This document shows, one piece after another, positions 7,220 to 15,991 of a DNA stretch of 64,000 bases. A program made the position numbers and the translations under genes. This DNA is from Bacteroidota bacterium (lineage in GTDB: Bacteria > Bacteroidota > Bacteroidia > Bacteroidales > Lentimicrobiaceae), in assembly GCA_009773455.1 (NCBI GenBank), contig WSXU01000013.1, forward strand, positions 62,001-126,000, read 5' to 3'. The notes under the pieces are model-generated. The model had not been told where the DNA came from. It saw only the letters and a list, made by a program, of their open reading frames with translations, and made no database searches. Every line of letters starts with the position of its first letter. The stretch's first letter is position 1.

Positions 7220-9907
7220 ATGTCCTTGACTACAAAATTTATAAAAAATCGTTCAATACTCTTATGGGGTTTGACAGCACTGTTGATTACTGCAGCCTGT
7301 TCGACCAAAAAGAATACATTTACCCGCCGGGCATACCATAATGTCACCGCCCACTACAATGCTTACTGGAATGGCAACGAAAGCCTGAAAGAGGGGATTG
7401 CCGAACTCAGGAAGAGTGCCCGTGAAAACTACACCTCCGTTTTACCTGTATACAATTACGGCACCCCGAGCAATGCCCAGGCCATCAACCCAAATATGGA
7501 CAGGGCCATTGAGAAAGCCTCCAAGGTGATTCAAAAACATTCGATGTATTTTGATAAAAAAGAATACGTCCGATGGGTCATGCACAGTTACATGCTGATC
7601 GGGAAAGCCAATTTCTACAAGCAGGATTATAATTCAGCCAAGCGTGCTTTTGAGTATGTGAGCAAACAATACAGTGAAAGTCCTGTAAGGTACGAAGCCC
7701 TGCTCTGGATGGGACGCTGTTACAAGCAGCTGAAACAATACGACAAGGCCATTTCGATGTATGAACTGATTCATTCCGAGAAGGCCGAGTTACAGCAGCC
7801 CTGGATTGTCAGAAAAGATCTTCCGCTTGCCTGGGCCGATATGTACATTGCACAGGCTAAATACAAAGAGGCCAAGGAATCGCTGGTAAAAGCCATCCCG
7901 CTGAATTCAAACGGCAAATTACGCACCCGTATCTATTTTATCCTGGGTCAGATAAACCAGCTGGAGAAAAGGGATGTTCAGGCCGGTGAATATTATACCA
8001 AAGTCATCAAAGGCTCTGCTTCGTTCGAAATGGCCTTTAATGCCCGGATAAATCTTGCCAGGGTATACAATGCCAACAGCAGCGACAAGCGGCTGATTGT
8101 AAAGGAACTGGAAAAAATGCTGAAAGACGCCAAAAACAAGGACTTCCAGGATCAGATCTATTATGCCCTCGCTGATATTGCCTTCAAGGATAAGAATGAC
8201 ACACTAGGAGTAAAATACCTTCGCAAATCGGTTGCCAGCAGTGTAAGCAACGATTACCAGAAATCCATTTCCGCATTGCGGCTGGCCGACATTTATTTTA
8301 AACGTCCGGATTACGGGCAGGCCCAGGCTTATTATGACAGTACGATTATGTTCCTGCCGAAGGATTTCCCTGATTATGAGAAAATCTCAACAACAACCGA
8401 CATCCTGACCCGGCTGGTTGGTTTTCTGCAGACTGTGCATGTTCAGGACAGCCTTCAGAATCTTGCCTCGATGCCGGAAAGCGAACGGAACAAGGTGATA
8501 GACAAAGCCATTGCCGAATTTATCAGGAAAGAAGAAGAAGCAAAAAAACGGGAAGAAGAGCAAAGACTTGCCGACATGGCCGGTATAGGACTGGCAGGCC
8601 GTCAGATCGTGGATCAGGATAAAGGCATGTCAACCATTGGCGGTGGTGGCTGGTATTTCTACAATCCTTCGGCCATCAGCATGGGATTTTCCGAATTCAT
8701 CCGTAAATGGGGCAGAAGAAGGCTCGAAGACAACTGGAGACTCAGCAACAAACGGGAAGTCGCCATGGATCCAACTTCTGACCCGGCAGCAGAAGGCAAT
8801 GCGGCCGATACCACCGCCGGAGCAGGTGGTAAGGGTGGCAAAGGCGGACCCGACATGAAAAGCCGTGACACCTACCTGAAAGACCTGCCGTCAACTCCCG
8901 AAAAGCTTGAAGCGAGCAACCTGCTGATCGCCGATGGTTTGTTCAATGCAGGTATGATTTTCCTGGAGGAACTTTTTGACAAGCCCAAAGCCATTGAGAC
9001 TTTTGAAACCCTGCTGACCAGATTTCCGCAGGATACCAATGTACTGCAATCCAGCTACCATCTGTACCGGGCCTTCCGTGACCAGGGGGATTCCCTGAAA
9101 ATGGAATTCTACAAAAACAAAATCATTGCAGAGTTTCCTGAGAGTGATTATGCAAAAATCCTGAAAGACCCCAATTACAAACTCGAGCTTGAAGCAACCA
9201 TGAACAGGGTTAAAACCCTGTATGAAGAAACATACCTGGCTTTCGAACGGGGTCAGTACCGCACCGCCATCATTTACAGCAACGATGCCCTTACCAATTA
9301 TAAAGATCCTGTGCTAACACCTAAATTCGCCTATCTCAGGGCGGTTTCGCGGGGCAAAACGGAAAGTGCCGACACCATGAAAGTTGAGCTTACCAGGCTG
9401 ATTGCACATTATCCGACAAGTGAGGTGGTCCCGTTCGCCAGAAAGCTGCTCGGCCAGGAAGCACCCAAACCTGCCGCACCTGGCGATGCCGTGAAAGATA
9501 CCCTGCCGGCAACGGCAAAACCGCTGGATATCACCATGTATAAATTCAATCCGGCAGCCACGCATTTCTATGCAATCGTTGTTGACGGGACTGCAGTGAA
9601 TGTATATGGAGCAAAAGTGCGTATCACCGATTTTAATACCAAGAATTACAGCGTCGAGAACCTACAGGTAAACAGCGTACTGCTTGACAACAACCGGCAG
9701 ATGATCACGGTAAGCAGTTTCACTGAACTTGAAAAAGCCAAACGTTACTTTGCAGGAATCAGACAGGATACCTATGTATTTTCAGGGATGCGCGAAGGGA
9801 CATTTGATCAGTTTATCATCTCATCGGAGAACTACCCGGTATTTTTCAAAGAAAAGAATACTCAGGCATACCTGAAATTCTTCATGGAAAATTATCAAAA
9901 GGAATAA
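7220..9907 (+). CDS. porW: T9SS lipoprotein PorW/SprE with TPR repeats
   Basis: This is an 895-residue lipoprotein. The signal peptide ends in a lipobox (LITAAC) and is followed by STKKNTFTRRAYHN and HYNAYWNGNESLKEG, the characteristic N-terminus of the PorW/SprE family. The body contains many TPR-like helical pairs (for example around SAKRAFEYVSKQYSESPVR and KAIETFETLLTRFPQD). Near residues 530-550 is a low-complexity Gly/Lys linker. PorW/SprE links the T9SS ring/translocon to the trans-envelope motor and is needed for secretion and gliding. The gene stands alone, followed about 100 bp later by the bactofilin gene. Confidence 0.9.
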   Translation: MSLTTKFIKNRSILLWGLTALLITAACSTKKNTFTRRAYHNVTAHYNAYWNGNESLKEGIAELRKSARENYTSVLPVYNYGTPSNAQAINPNMDRAIEKASKVIQKHSMYFDKKEYVRWVMHSYMLIGKANFYKQDYNSAKRAFEYVSKQYSESPVRYEALLWMGRCYKQLKQYDKAISMYELIHSEKAELQQPWIVRKDLPLAWADMYIAQAKYKEAKESLVKAIPLNSNGKLRTRIYFILGQINQLEKRDVQAGEYYTKVIKGSASFEMAFNARINLARVYNANSSDKRLIVKELEKMLKDAKNKDFQDQIYYALADIAFKDKNDTLGVKYLRKSVASSVSNDYQKSISALRLADIYFKRPDYGQAQAYYDSTIMFLPKDFPDYEKISTTTDILTRLVGFLQTVHVQDSLQNLASMPESERNKVIDKAIAEFIRKEEEAKKREEEQRLADMAGIGLAGRQIVDQDKGMSTIGGGGWYFYNPSAISMGFSEFIRKWGRRRLEDNWRLSNKREVAMDPTSDPAAEGNAADTTAGAGGKGGKGGPDMKSRDTYLKDLPSTPEKLEASNLLIADGLFNAGMIFLEELFDKPKAIETFETLLTRFPQDTNVLQSSYHLYRAFRDQGDSLKMEFYKNKIIAEFPESDYAKILKDPNYKLELEATMNRVKTLYEETYLAFERGQYRTAIIYSNDALTNYKDPVLTPKFAYLRAVSRGKTESADTMKVELTRLIAHYPTSEVVPFARKLLGQEAPKPAAPGDAVKDTLPATAKPLDITMYKFNPAATHFYAIVVDGTAVNVYGAKVRITDFNTKNYSVENLQVNSVLLDNNRQMITVSSFTELEKAKRYFAGIRQDTYVFSGMREGTFDQFIISSENYPVFFKEKNTQAYLKFFMENYQKE

Positions 9908-10009
9908 GGAAAATCCACCCTTACAGGCAATCTGTTTGCTTGCTTCAGGGGGTGATTGAAAATAACAGTTCCGGTTCCCGGATTTGTAATGCATCATAAG
10001 TAACAAAAT

Positions 10010-10408
10010 ATGTCGTTTATGGCAAAAAATACTATTCCAGAAACTCCCTCATCGGCCAATCTGATTCAATCGGGCACCTTCATAACAGGAGATATCCAGT
10101 CGAATGGAAACATAAGGATCGATGGCACCCTGAACGGGACAGTATATGCAGGAGGCAAGGTGATCCTCGGATCGACCGGAACCGTTGATGGTGAGATCAA
10201 ATGCATCAATGCTGACATTGAAGGCAAAGTAACCGGCACCATCCAGGTAAAGGAACTGCTTTCGTTCAAGGCCACTGCTGTGGTCAACGGGGAAATATAC
10301 ACCGGAAAACTTGCCATTGAGCCCGGTGCCCGGTTTACCGGAACCTGCAGGATGGACAGCATGAATGCAGAGATACCGGTGTCCTATGCCGAACAGCAAA
10401 GCGAATAA
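10010..10408 (+). CDS. Bactofilin family cytoskeletal protein
   Basis: This 132-residue protein carries the bactofilin (polymer-forming cytoskeletal) beta-helix: short repeats such as GTFITGDIQSNGNIRIDGTLNG, then GGKVILGSTGTVDGEIK and GELSFKATAVVNGEIY-like turns. Bactofilins polymerise without nucleotides and scaffold envelope enzymes at the membrane. Two in-frame ATGs (10010 and 10019) are possible starts. Its 3' end overlaps the start of the AtpZ/AtpI-like gene, so the two are co-translated. The same pairing of bactofilin with ATP synthase accessory genes is often seen in Bacteroidota. Confidence 0.85.
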   Translation: MSFMAKNTIPETPSSANLIQSGTFITGDIQSNGNIRIDGTLNGTVYAGGKVILGSTGTVDGEIKCINADIEGKVTGTIQVKELLSFKATAVVNGEIYTGKLAIEPGARFTGTCRMDSMNAEIPVSYAEQQSE

Positions 10409-10622
10409 ACCTGATCGTAACCCACTCGCTTCCTATGCCAGGTACTCAGCCATGGCCGTTCAGATGGGTCTGTTGATTGCCGCCGGCGCATACGGAGGAT
10501 ACCTCATCGATGGGTGGCTGAAAATCGGATTTCCTGTTTTTACACTGTTACTCTCTCTCGCGGCTGTTGCAGGGGCAATCTGGCTTTTAATCAGTGAATT
10601 AAGCAATAACGACGGCAAATGA
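10386..10622 (+). CDS. AtpZ/AtpI-type ATP synthase accessory membrane protein
   Basis: A small protein of about 78 residues with two membrane helices, matching the AtpZ/AtpI family (YSAMAVQMGLLIAAGAYGG, then GFPVFTLLLSLAAVAGA). Family members help assemble the F-type ATP synthase c-ring or carry Mg/Ca. The start at 10386 (MPNSKANK) is preferred over an upstream in-frame start at 10365; either way it overlaps the bactofilin gene. The next gene overlaps its stop by 4 bp (ATGA). Confidence 0.8.
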   Translation: MPNSKANKPDRNPLASYARYSAMAVQMGLLIAAGAYGGYLIDGWLKIGFPVFTLLLSLAAVAGAIWLLISELSNNDGK

Positions 10623-10996
10623 ATCAAAAACTCAGCATCTTTTCAAGGCAGTTATTCCTGCTTGCATTGATAACCGGAATCATCATCACAGGAGTTTATT
10701 TTTTTGTTCCTCAGCAATATGTCAGCCCGGCCCTGCCATTCCTGCTGGTATTTTTCACAGCGGCCACCCTCCTCTCCTTCCGGTTCCTGCAAAAGAAACT
10801 GGAAGCCTCACCAACTGGTTTTGTCACTGCTTTCATGGCCAATTCGATGATCCGCCTTATCCTATATCTCGCCGTGATTGTGGTATATGCACTCACCAAC
10901 AGACCCGATTCGGTTAATTTTATCATCAGCTTTTTTATCCTTTACCTGGTATTTACTGCATTTGAAGTTTCATTCTTCCTCCGGAAAAAAGTGTAA
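10619..10996 (+). CDS. Small four-helix membrane protein next to AtpZ/AtpI
   Basis: This 125-residue protein has four hydrophobic segments (around residues 12-32, 38-56, 70-92 and 97-118) and basic ends. In Bacteroidota a protein of this kind usually lies between atpI/atpZ and atpB. I do not recognise a functional motif. Here no atpB follows: after 210 non-coding bases the queD-like gene begins. The gene is translationally coupled to the AtpZ-like gene. Confidence 0.7.
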   Translation: MNQKLSIFSRQLFLLALITGIIITGVYFFVPQQYVSPALPFLLVFFTAATLLSFRFLQKKLEASPTGFVTAFMANSMIRLILYLAVIVVYALTNRPDSVNFIISFFILYLVFTAFEVSFFLRKKV

Positions 10997-11179
10997 TAGC
11001 TTAAGAAAGTATTTGAATAAAGTTGTTTTATGCGCATCCGGGTCCTACCACTATTTCAGGAATACCTGCGTAAACCATCATTTCCATAAACATTTTCAGA
11101 CATCTTCTGTTTAATAGTTGAACGAAAATATTAAACAAATAAAAACCGGTAAACGGGCAACCGTCTCAGGAATAAAGTT

Positions 11180-11187
11180 TAATTTTG
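11180..11187 (+). promoter_or_regulatory. Possible -7 box for the queD-folE pair
   Basis: TAATTTTG fits TAnnTTTG 19 nt before the start at 11207, but no TTTG box is seen upstream at the right distance. Weak. Confidence 0.3.
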
Positions 11188-11206
11188 GTTTACATTTTTT
11201 ACCACC

Positions 11207-11620
11207 ATGATCTATATTACACGAAAGGAACATTTTAATGCAGCCCACAGGCTTTTCAGGGCCGATTACAGCGATGAGAAGAACCTGGAGATATTCGGAA
11301 AATGTTCAAATCCGAACTGGCATGGTCACAATTATGAGTTGTTTGTCACTGTTAAGGGCGAAGTGGATCCGGAAACCGGTTTTCTGATTAACCTGAAAGA
11401 GCTGAGCAGAATAATCAATGAATTTGTACTCGTCAAGCTTGATCACAGGAATGTAAACCTGGAAGTTGACTTTATGTCAGGTAAGCTGGCTTCTGCTGAG
11501 AATCTGGCCACAGGCATCTGGGAGGAACTTGAGAAACCGGTAGCAGAGGCCGGGGCTCTTCTTCACAGTGTGAAACTGTTTGAAACCGAGCGGAACTTTG
11601 TGGAATACTTCGGGGACTGA
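11207..11620 (+). CDS. queD: 6-pyruvoyl-tetrahydropterin synthase / 6-carboxytetrahydropterin synthase (QueD-like)
   Basis: This is a 137-residue PTPS-fold enzyme that acts on dihydroneopterin triphosphate. Zinc ligands are visible as H14 (HFNAAHR), H39 and H41 (NWHGHNY), and the catalytic Cys is C33 in FGKCSNPN. The later motif LDHRNVN holds the catalytic-triad Asp-His. It is 22 bp upstream of folE, which makes its substrate, so the pair supplies either queuosine/preQ0 precursor or a reduced pterin. Which of the two cannot be settled from sequence alone; QueD is the more frequent role. Confidence 0.85.
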   Translation: MIYITRKEHFNAAHRLFRADYSDEKNLEIFGKCSNPNWHGHNYELFVTVKGEVDPETGFLINLKELSRIINEFVLVKLDHRNVNLEVDFMSGKLASAENLATGIWEELEKPVAEAGALLHSVKLFETERNFVEYFGD

Positions 11621-11642
11621 TTAACCTCTAAAAACTTTCATC

Positions 11643-12302
11643 ATGAGCAGTGAAATAGTAAAAGATATGATCATCGAGAATATGATGGATGATTACGAAA
11701 TAAAGGACGGGTACCAGAAAAGGGATTTATACAATGCCAAAACCATTAAAAAGCTGGCGACGCATTACCATGAAATCCTGAAACTGATCGGTGAAGACCC
11801 CAGCCGCGAAGGCCTTGAGAAAACACCTGAGCGAGTAGCAAAAGCCATGCAGTTCCTTACCCACGGGTATGACCTGAAGCCTGAGGAAATCCTTAAATCA
11901 GCCATGTTCAGGGAAGATTACCGGCAGATGGTGCTGGTAAAGGACATCGAAGTATATTCGATGTGTGAACACCATATGATTCCCTTCTTCGGAAGGGCAC
12001 ATGTAGCCTATATCCCAAATGGTCATATCGTAGGGCTCAGTAAAATCCCGCGTATCGTGGACGCTTTCGCCCGGCGACTGCAGGTTCAGGAGCGCCTGAC
12101 AACCCAGATAAAGGAATGCATTCAGAATACCCTGAAGCCGCTTGGAGTAGCCGTGGTAATTGAAGCCCAGCACATGTGCATGAGCATGCGCGGCATCCAG
12201 AAACAGAACTCGGTGACCACTACATCCGATTTTACCGGCGCTTTCCTTGTCGACAAAACCAGGGCCGAGTTTATACACCTGATCGGCTCAAGGTTACACT
12301 GA
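11643..12302 (+). CDS. folE: GTP cyclohydrolase I
   Basis: The protein (219 residues) is FolE, which turns GTP into 7,8-dihydroneopterin triphosphate, the entry step for folate, pterins and queuosine. Zinc-binding residues are C108 and H111 ([12 protein letters not shown]) and C179 ([10 protein letters not shown]); [11 protein letters not shown] and [12 protein letters not shown] are the family signatures. Length is normal. It follows the queD-like gene in an apparent operon and ends before a strong hairpin terminator. Confidence 0.95.
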   Translation: MSSEIVKDMIIENMMDDYEIKDGYQKRDLYNAKTIKKLATHYHEILKLIGEDPSREGLEKTPERVAKAMQFLTHGYDLKPEEILKSAMFREDYRQMVLVKDIEVYSMCEHHMIPFFGRAHVAYIPNGHIVGLSKIPRIVDAFARRLQVQERLTTQIKECIQNTLKPLGVAVVIEAQHMCMSMRGIQKQNSVTTTSDFTGAFLVDKTRAEFIHLIGSRLH

Positions 12303-12321
12303 CGAAAAGCAAAGGTTCAGC

Positions 12322-12361
12322 AAAGACAGCATTTCGCTCAAATCAGCGGGATGCTGTCTTT
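12322..12361 (+). terminator. Intrinsic terminator after folE
   Basis: AAAGACAGCAT (12322-12332) pairs perfectly with ATGCTGTCTTT (12351-12361). Inside, CGCT (12335-12338) can pair with AGCG (12345-12348). The descending arm runs into T residues. It lies 20 nt after the folE stop. Confidence 0.85.
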
Positions 12362-12389
12362 TAATTTACACTGTAATCATGTACATTTG
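12359..12389 (+). promoter_or_regulatory. Candidate promoter of the M14 peptidase operon
   Basis: TACATTTG (12382-12389) fits the -7 consensus and TTTT (12359-12362), exactly 19 nt upstream, is a one-mismatch -33 box that overlaps the folE terminator. The start codon is at 12448. Confidence 0.5.
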
Positions 12390-12447
12390 TGTTTCAGACT
12401 GCTATATCTTAACTCACTATCAGACCGGTCTGTTCTAAGATAAAATC

Positions 12448-13947
12448 ATGACTTTCAGGCAATATTATCTGCTTATTCCGGCAATGCTCCTTTCTGCTGT
12501 TGTTTTTTCACAGGAAATACTCACACCAGCCGAAAAACTGAACTTTGAACAGGTATCCTCCTACACTGATCTTTCGGCTTTTATCAGGCAGATTGATGCG
12601 CGATCCGATCTGGTAAGCATTGAGAAAACCGGCTCATCCGTCAAAGGCCGTGAAATCAATGCGCTTCTTTTCTCGACCTCGGGTTTCGGCAGGGATGCCG
12701 CGAAAATCAGGGTGCTGATTTTTGCTCAGCAGCACGGCAACGAACAGAGCGGAAAGGAAGGTGCGCTCCTGCTGGCCCGAGAGTTGATCAAACCCGAAAA
12801 CCGTTACCTTTTCGACAGGGTTGACTTTGCCCTGATCCCCCAGGTAAACCCTGACGGCTCTGAGGTAAACAAACGGCGCAATGCAAATGATGCCGACCTC
12901 AACCGGAATCATCTGATACTGACAGAACCTGAGACCATGGCTTTGCACGATTTCTTCGACAGGTACCGGTTTGAGGTTACCATGGATGTGCATGAGTATT
13001 CACCTTACGGGGATAACTGGGTTAAGGCCGGGTTCCGTAAAAATTCGGAGGTTACGCTGGGTACCACAACCAATCTCAATGTGCCGGAGGAAATCAGGAT
13101 GTTTTCACAGAACAAAGCGCTTCCCTTTCTTTTCAACTTTTTGGGAACCCGTCATTTTTCCTGTTTTACCTATTGCCCGGGAGATCCTCCGGGCAGCGGA
13201 TATATCCGGCACAGCACATTTGATATCAACGACGGGAGGCAGAGTTTCGGGATTCAGAATACCTTGTCCTTTATCCAGGAAGGAATGAACGGAAAAGACG
13301 ATTACACGGATAATCTCAAAAAACGGGCGCAGGGACAAATGACCGGGATGCGAGGCCTGCTTGAATTTGTATATCTCAACAAGAAGGAAATCAATAAAAT
13401 GATCAGCAGGGAAAGGCAACTGCTTATGAGGGGGAAAGCGAACCCGGTTATTTCCGTTCAATCGGAGCACACCGGAAACGGCCAGGTTTTAAAACTACCT
13501 GTGTATTCCTATAAAACCGGAAAGGATTCGGTAGTTGTGTCAAAAGATTACCGGCCGATGGTCAGTTCATTGAAAGATGTTGTAAAGCCTACAGGCTACC
13601 TGATCCCGGTAAAGCTGTATGAAATTCTTGAATGGACAGGCCGTCAGAATTTTGAAACACATGAATATGCTCCCGGCCGGGCCGATGTGATTCAGGAATA
13701 TACAATCCTTAAAACCGACTCCATCGACTTTGAGGGTGATATTGTTCTCAATCCGTTTGTTGAAACCCGGGAGTACCCGGCAGATCAGCTTGCCGGGAGA
13801 TATGTCTGCATACCCACGGCCCAGATGAAAGGAAACCTTATTTCCCTGGGTCTTGAGCCCGCCTCCATGCTTGGCCTGGTGACCTATAAAAGATACCGGC
13901 ACCTTCTGAAAGCCGGGGAAATATATCCTATACTCAGAATAAAATAA
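12448..13947 (+). CDS. Secreted M14 zinc carboxypeptidase
   Basis: This 499-residue protein has a signal peptide (about residues 1-22, ending VVFSQ) and an M14 peptidase domain. Zinc ligands are H96 and E99 in QQHGNEQSG and H182 in MDVHEYSP; the substrate-binding N152-R153 pair is in DADLNRNH. The C-terminal 150 residues form a beta-rich extension without a name I recognise. It should hydrolyse C-terminal residues from peptides in the periplasm or outside. It is the first gene of a run with the racemase-like, GNAT and HD genes (gaps 52, 21 and -4 bp), which suggests the operon handles peptide-derived amino acids. Confidence 0.85.
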   Translation: MTFRQYYLLIPAMLLSAVVFSQEILTPAEKLNFEQVSSYTDLSAFIRQIDARSDLVSIEKTGSSVKGREINALLFSTSGFGRDAAKIRVLIFAQQHGNEQSGKEGALLLARELIKPENRYLFDRVDFALIPQVNPDGSEVNKRRNANDADLNRNHLILTEPETMALHDFFDRYRFEVTMDVHEYSPYGDNWVKAGFRKNSEVTLGTTTNLNVPEEIRMFSQNKALPFLFNFLGTRHFSCFTYCPGDPPGSGYIRHSTFDINDGRQSFGIQNTLSFIQEGMNGKDDYTDNLKKRAQGQMTGMRGLLEFVYLNKKEINKMISRERQLLMRGKANPVISVQSEHTGNGQVLKLPVYSYKTGKDSVVVSKDYRPMVSSLKDVVKPTGYLIPVKLYEILEWTGRQNFETHEYAPGRADVIQEYTILKTDSIDFEGDIVLNPFVETREYPADQLAGRYVCIPTAQMKGNLISLGLEPASMLGLVTYKRYRHLLKAGEIYPILRIK

Positions 13948-13999
13948 ACCGTTCAGGTCGTGCGCCGGCCTGAAGAATGAACACGATAAAAACAAAACT

Positions 14000-15115
14000 A
14001 TGAAGATCGAAAGCATTGAATTACGTCACATTAAAATGGAACTGGTCAGCCCCTTTGTGACCTCCATGGGAACTGAGTATGATGAAGAACACATCATTGT
14101 CAGGGTTGACGGTGATGGTGTTACCGGCTGGGGTGAGAGTGTGGCCGAAGGAACCCCTTTTTACTCTTATGAAACCGTTCAGACCGCGTGGCATATCCTG
14201 AAGGATTTTCTGATTCCGGCCATTCTCGGGAAAGATCTGAAAGATGTAGCAGAATCGAATGCGCTCAATGCAAAAGTACGCGGTCATATGATGGCCAAAG
14301 CCGGGCTGGAAGCAGCTTTATGGGATGCTTTTGCCAAATCACAGAACATCTCCCTTTCAAAAATGCTGGGTGGCATACGCGACAAAGTCGATGTCGGTGT
14401 CAGCATCGGTATACAATCGTCGGTGCCCGAACTGATCCATAAAGTGGAAGGTTACCTTGCCGAAGGCTATAAAAGGATCAAGATCAAGATCTCCCCGGGG
14501 CTCGACATCCAGTTTGTAGAAGCGCTGACGAAAGAATTTCCCGGCCTACTGTTGCAGGTTGATGCCAACTCTGCCTACACCCTTGACGACATCGGGCTGT
14601 TCAGGAAAATGGATGATTACGGGCTGTCGCTGATCGAGCAACCGCTGGGTTACGAAGACATTTTCGATCACTCGAAGTTGCAGCGTGAGCTTAAAACACC
14701 TATTTGCCTTGATGAAAGCATCCACTCGCTGGATGATACCCGTGCCGCCATCGAACTAGAAAGCTGCCGCATCATCAATATCAAGCCGGGGCGGGTGGGA
14801 GGTTTCACCGAATCAAAGCTGATTCACGACTACTGTGCCTCAATGAACATCCCTGTGTGGCACGGGGGCATGCTGGAATCAGGTATCGGCCGTGCAGGAA
14901 ATGTTGCGCTGGCATCACTGCATAACTTTACGCTTCCGGGGGATATTTCAGCCAGCAAGCGGTACTATAAGGAGGACATTGTAGAACCGGAGTTTGTGGT
15001 CAATCCTGACGGAACCATGGATGTTCCTGTGAAGCCGGGCATCGGGGTTGAAGTAAATATGAGAATGCTGGATAAGGTAACCGTCAGAAAAGAAATATTC
15101 AAAGCCATCAGGTAA
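14000..15115 (+). CDS. Enolase-superfamily N-succinylamino acid racemase / OSBS-type enzyme
   Basis: This 371-residue enolase-superfamily protein matches the NSAR/o-succinylbenzoate synthase subgroup: GDGVTGWGES, FYSYETVQTAWHIL, VSIGIQ and PVWHGGMLESGIGRAGN. Catalytic residues are K161 and K163 (KIK), metal ligands D188, E213 and D238, and the second base K262. OSBS makes a menaquinone precursor, while NSAR racemises N-succinyl amino acids. No other men gene is nearby, and an acyltransferase of the GNAT family follows 21 bp later, so the NSAR role is more likely. A dipeptide epimerase activity remains possible. Confidence 0.75.
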   Translation: MKIESIELRHIKMELVSPFVTSMGTEYDEEHIIVRVDGDGVTGWGESVAEGTPFYSYETVQTAWHILKDFLIPAILGKDLKDVAESNALNAKVRGHMMAKAGLEAALWDAFAKSQNISLSKMLGGIRDKVDVGVSIGIQSSVPELIHKVEGYLAEGYKRIKIKISPGLDIQFVEALTKEFPGLLLQVDANSAYTLDDIGLFRKMDDYGLSLIEQPLGYEDIFDHSKLQRELKTPICLDESIHSLDDTRAAIELESCRIINIKPGRVGGFTESKLIHDYCASMNIPVWHGGMLESGIGRAGNVALASLHNFTLPGDISASKRYYKEDIVEPEFVVNPDGTMDVPVKPGIGVEVNMRMLDKVTVRKEIFKAIR

Positions 15116-15136
15116 ACTTCAACAATTTTCATTCCC

Positions 15137-15991
15137 ATGGAGATCAAATCCTTAGATGGAATTGACAAAAAAGTCCTGTATCAGGCTTTTGTCAGCGCAT
15201 TTGCCGGTTATGATGCCCCCACCCCTGATGAAGCCGCACTGCAAACAATGCTGGCCCGGAGGGGATTCAATGCGGCCTTTTCGTTCGGAGCCTTCGAAGG
15301 CGGTGAACTGGTCAGTTTTACATTTAATGGTACAGGGTTGTACAACAAGATTGCAACAGCTTATGATACAGGGACCGGAACCATTCCTGAACACAGGAAA
15401 CAGGGGCTGGCAAAGCGCATATTCATTGAATCAAAACCGGTATTGATTTCAGCCGGGATAAAGCAGTACCTGCTTGAAGTTCTTCAGCAAAATGTTAAAG
15501 CAGTTGCCTTATACCAAAGCCTGGGGTTTGAAACGGTCAGGGAATTTGACTATTACTATGCCCCTGCCTCAGAAATAAAACCGATTCAGGTTACAACCGA
15601 TTCAAGCATTGAATTGCATGAGGTTTCCGATCCGGACGCTGAACTCTTCACCACTTTTCAGGATTTCAGACCCTCCTGGCAAAACAGCTTTGAGGCAGTT
15701 CAGAGAAGACCGAATGATTTTATAATCATCACAGCCACATTTAAGGGAAGGGTGATCGGATATGGCATCCTGGAACCATTTTCGGGAGATATTACCCAGA
15801 TTGCTGTTGAACATTCCTTCCGCCGAAATGGAATAGGTACAGCTTTGCTGAACCGGATGCTCAGTCTCAACAGATTCGGTTCGGTCAAGATGATCAATAT
15901 TGAAAAGACATGTCATTCCTTCAGGGGTTTGGCCGATAGTTTTGACTGGAAACCAGCCGGAAGTCAGTACGAAATGATTTGTAAGCTGTGA
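15137..15991 (+). CDS. Tandem GNAT-domain acyltransferase
   Basis: This 284-residue protein carries two GNAT-like halves. The first has TGTIPEHRKQGLAKRI, the acyl-CoA-binding loop, at about residues 78-93. The second has EHSFRRNGIGTALLNRML near residues 220-237. Between the NSAR-like enzyme and the HD hydrolase, a reasonable guess is N-acylation (succinylation or acetylation) of amino acids, as in known NSAR-succinyltransferase pairs. The substrate cannot be read from the sequence. Its stop overlaps the next start by 4 bp. Confidence 0.75.
   Translation: MEIKSLDGIDKKVLYQAFVSAFAGYDAPTPDEAALQTMLARRGFNAAFSFGAFEGGELVSFTFNGTGLYNKIATAYDTGTGTIPEHRKQGLAKRIFIESKPVLISAGIKQYLLEVLQQNVKAVALYQSLGFETVREFDYYYAPASEIKPIQVTTDSSIELHEVSDPDAELFTTFQDFRPSWQNSFEAVQRRPNDFIIITATFKGRVIGYGILEPFSGDITQIAVEHSFRRNGIGTALLNRMLSLNRFGSVKMINIEKTCHSFRGLADSFDWKPAGSQYEMICKL

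Noticed and set aside
10997-11206. Possible remnant of atpB after the AtpZ/AtpI pair
   Set aside because: None of the short frames resembles the N-terminus or core of subunit a.
14000-15115. menC assignment for the enolase-superfamily gene
   Set aside because: No other menaquinone gene is nearby and a GNAT gene follows, so the name was left open between NSAR and OSBS.
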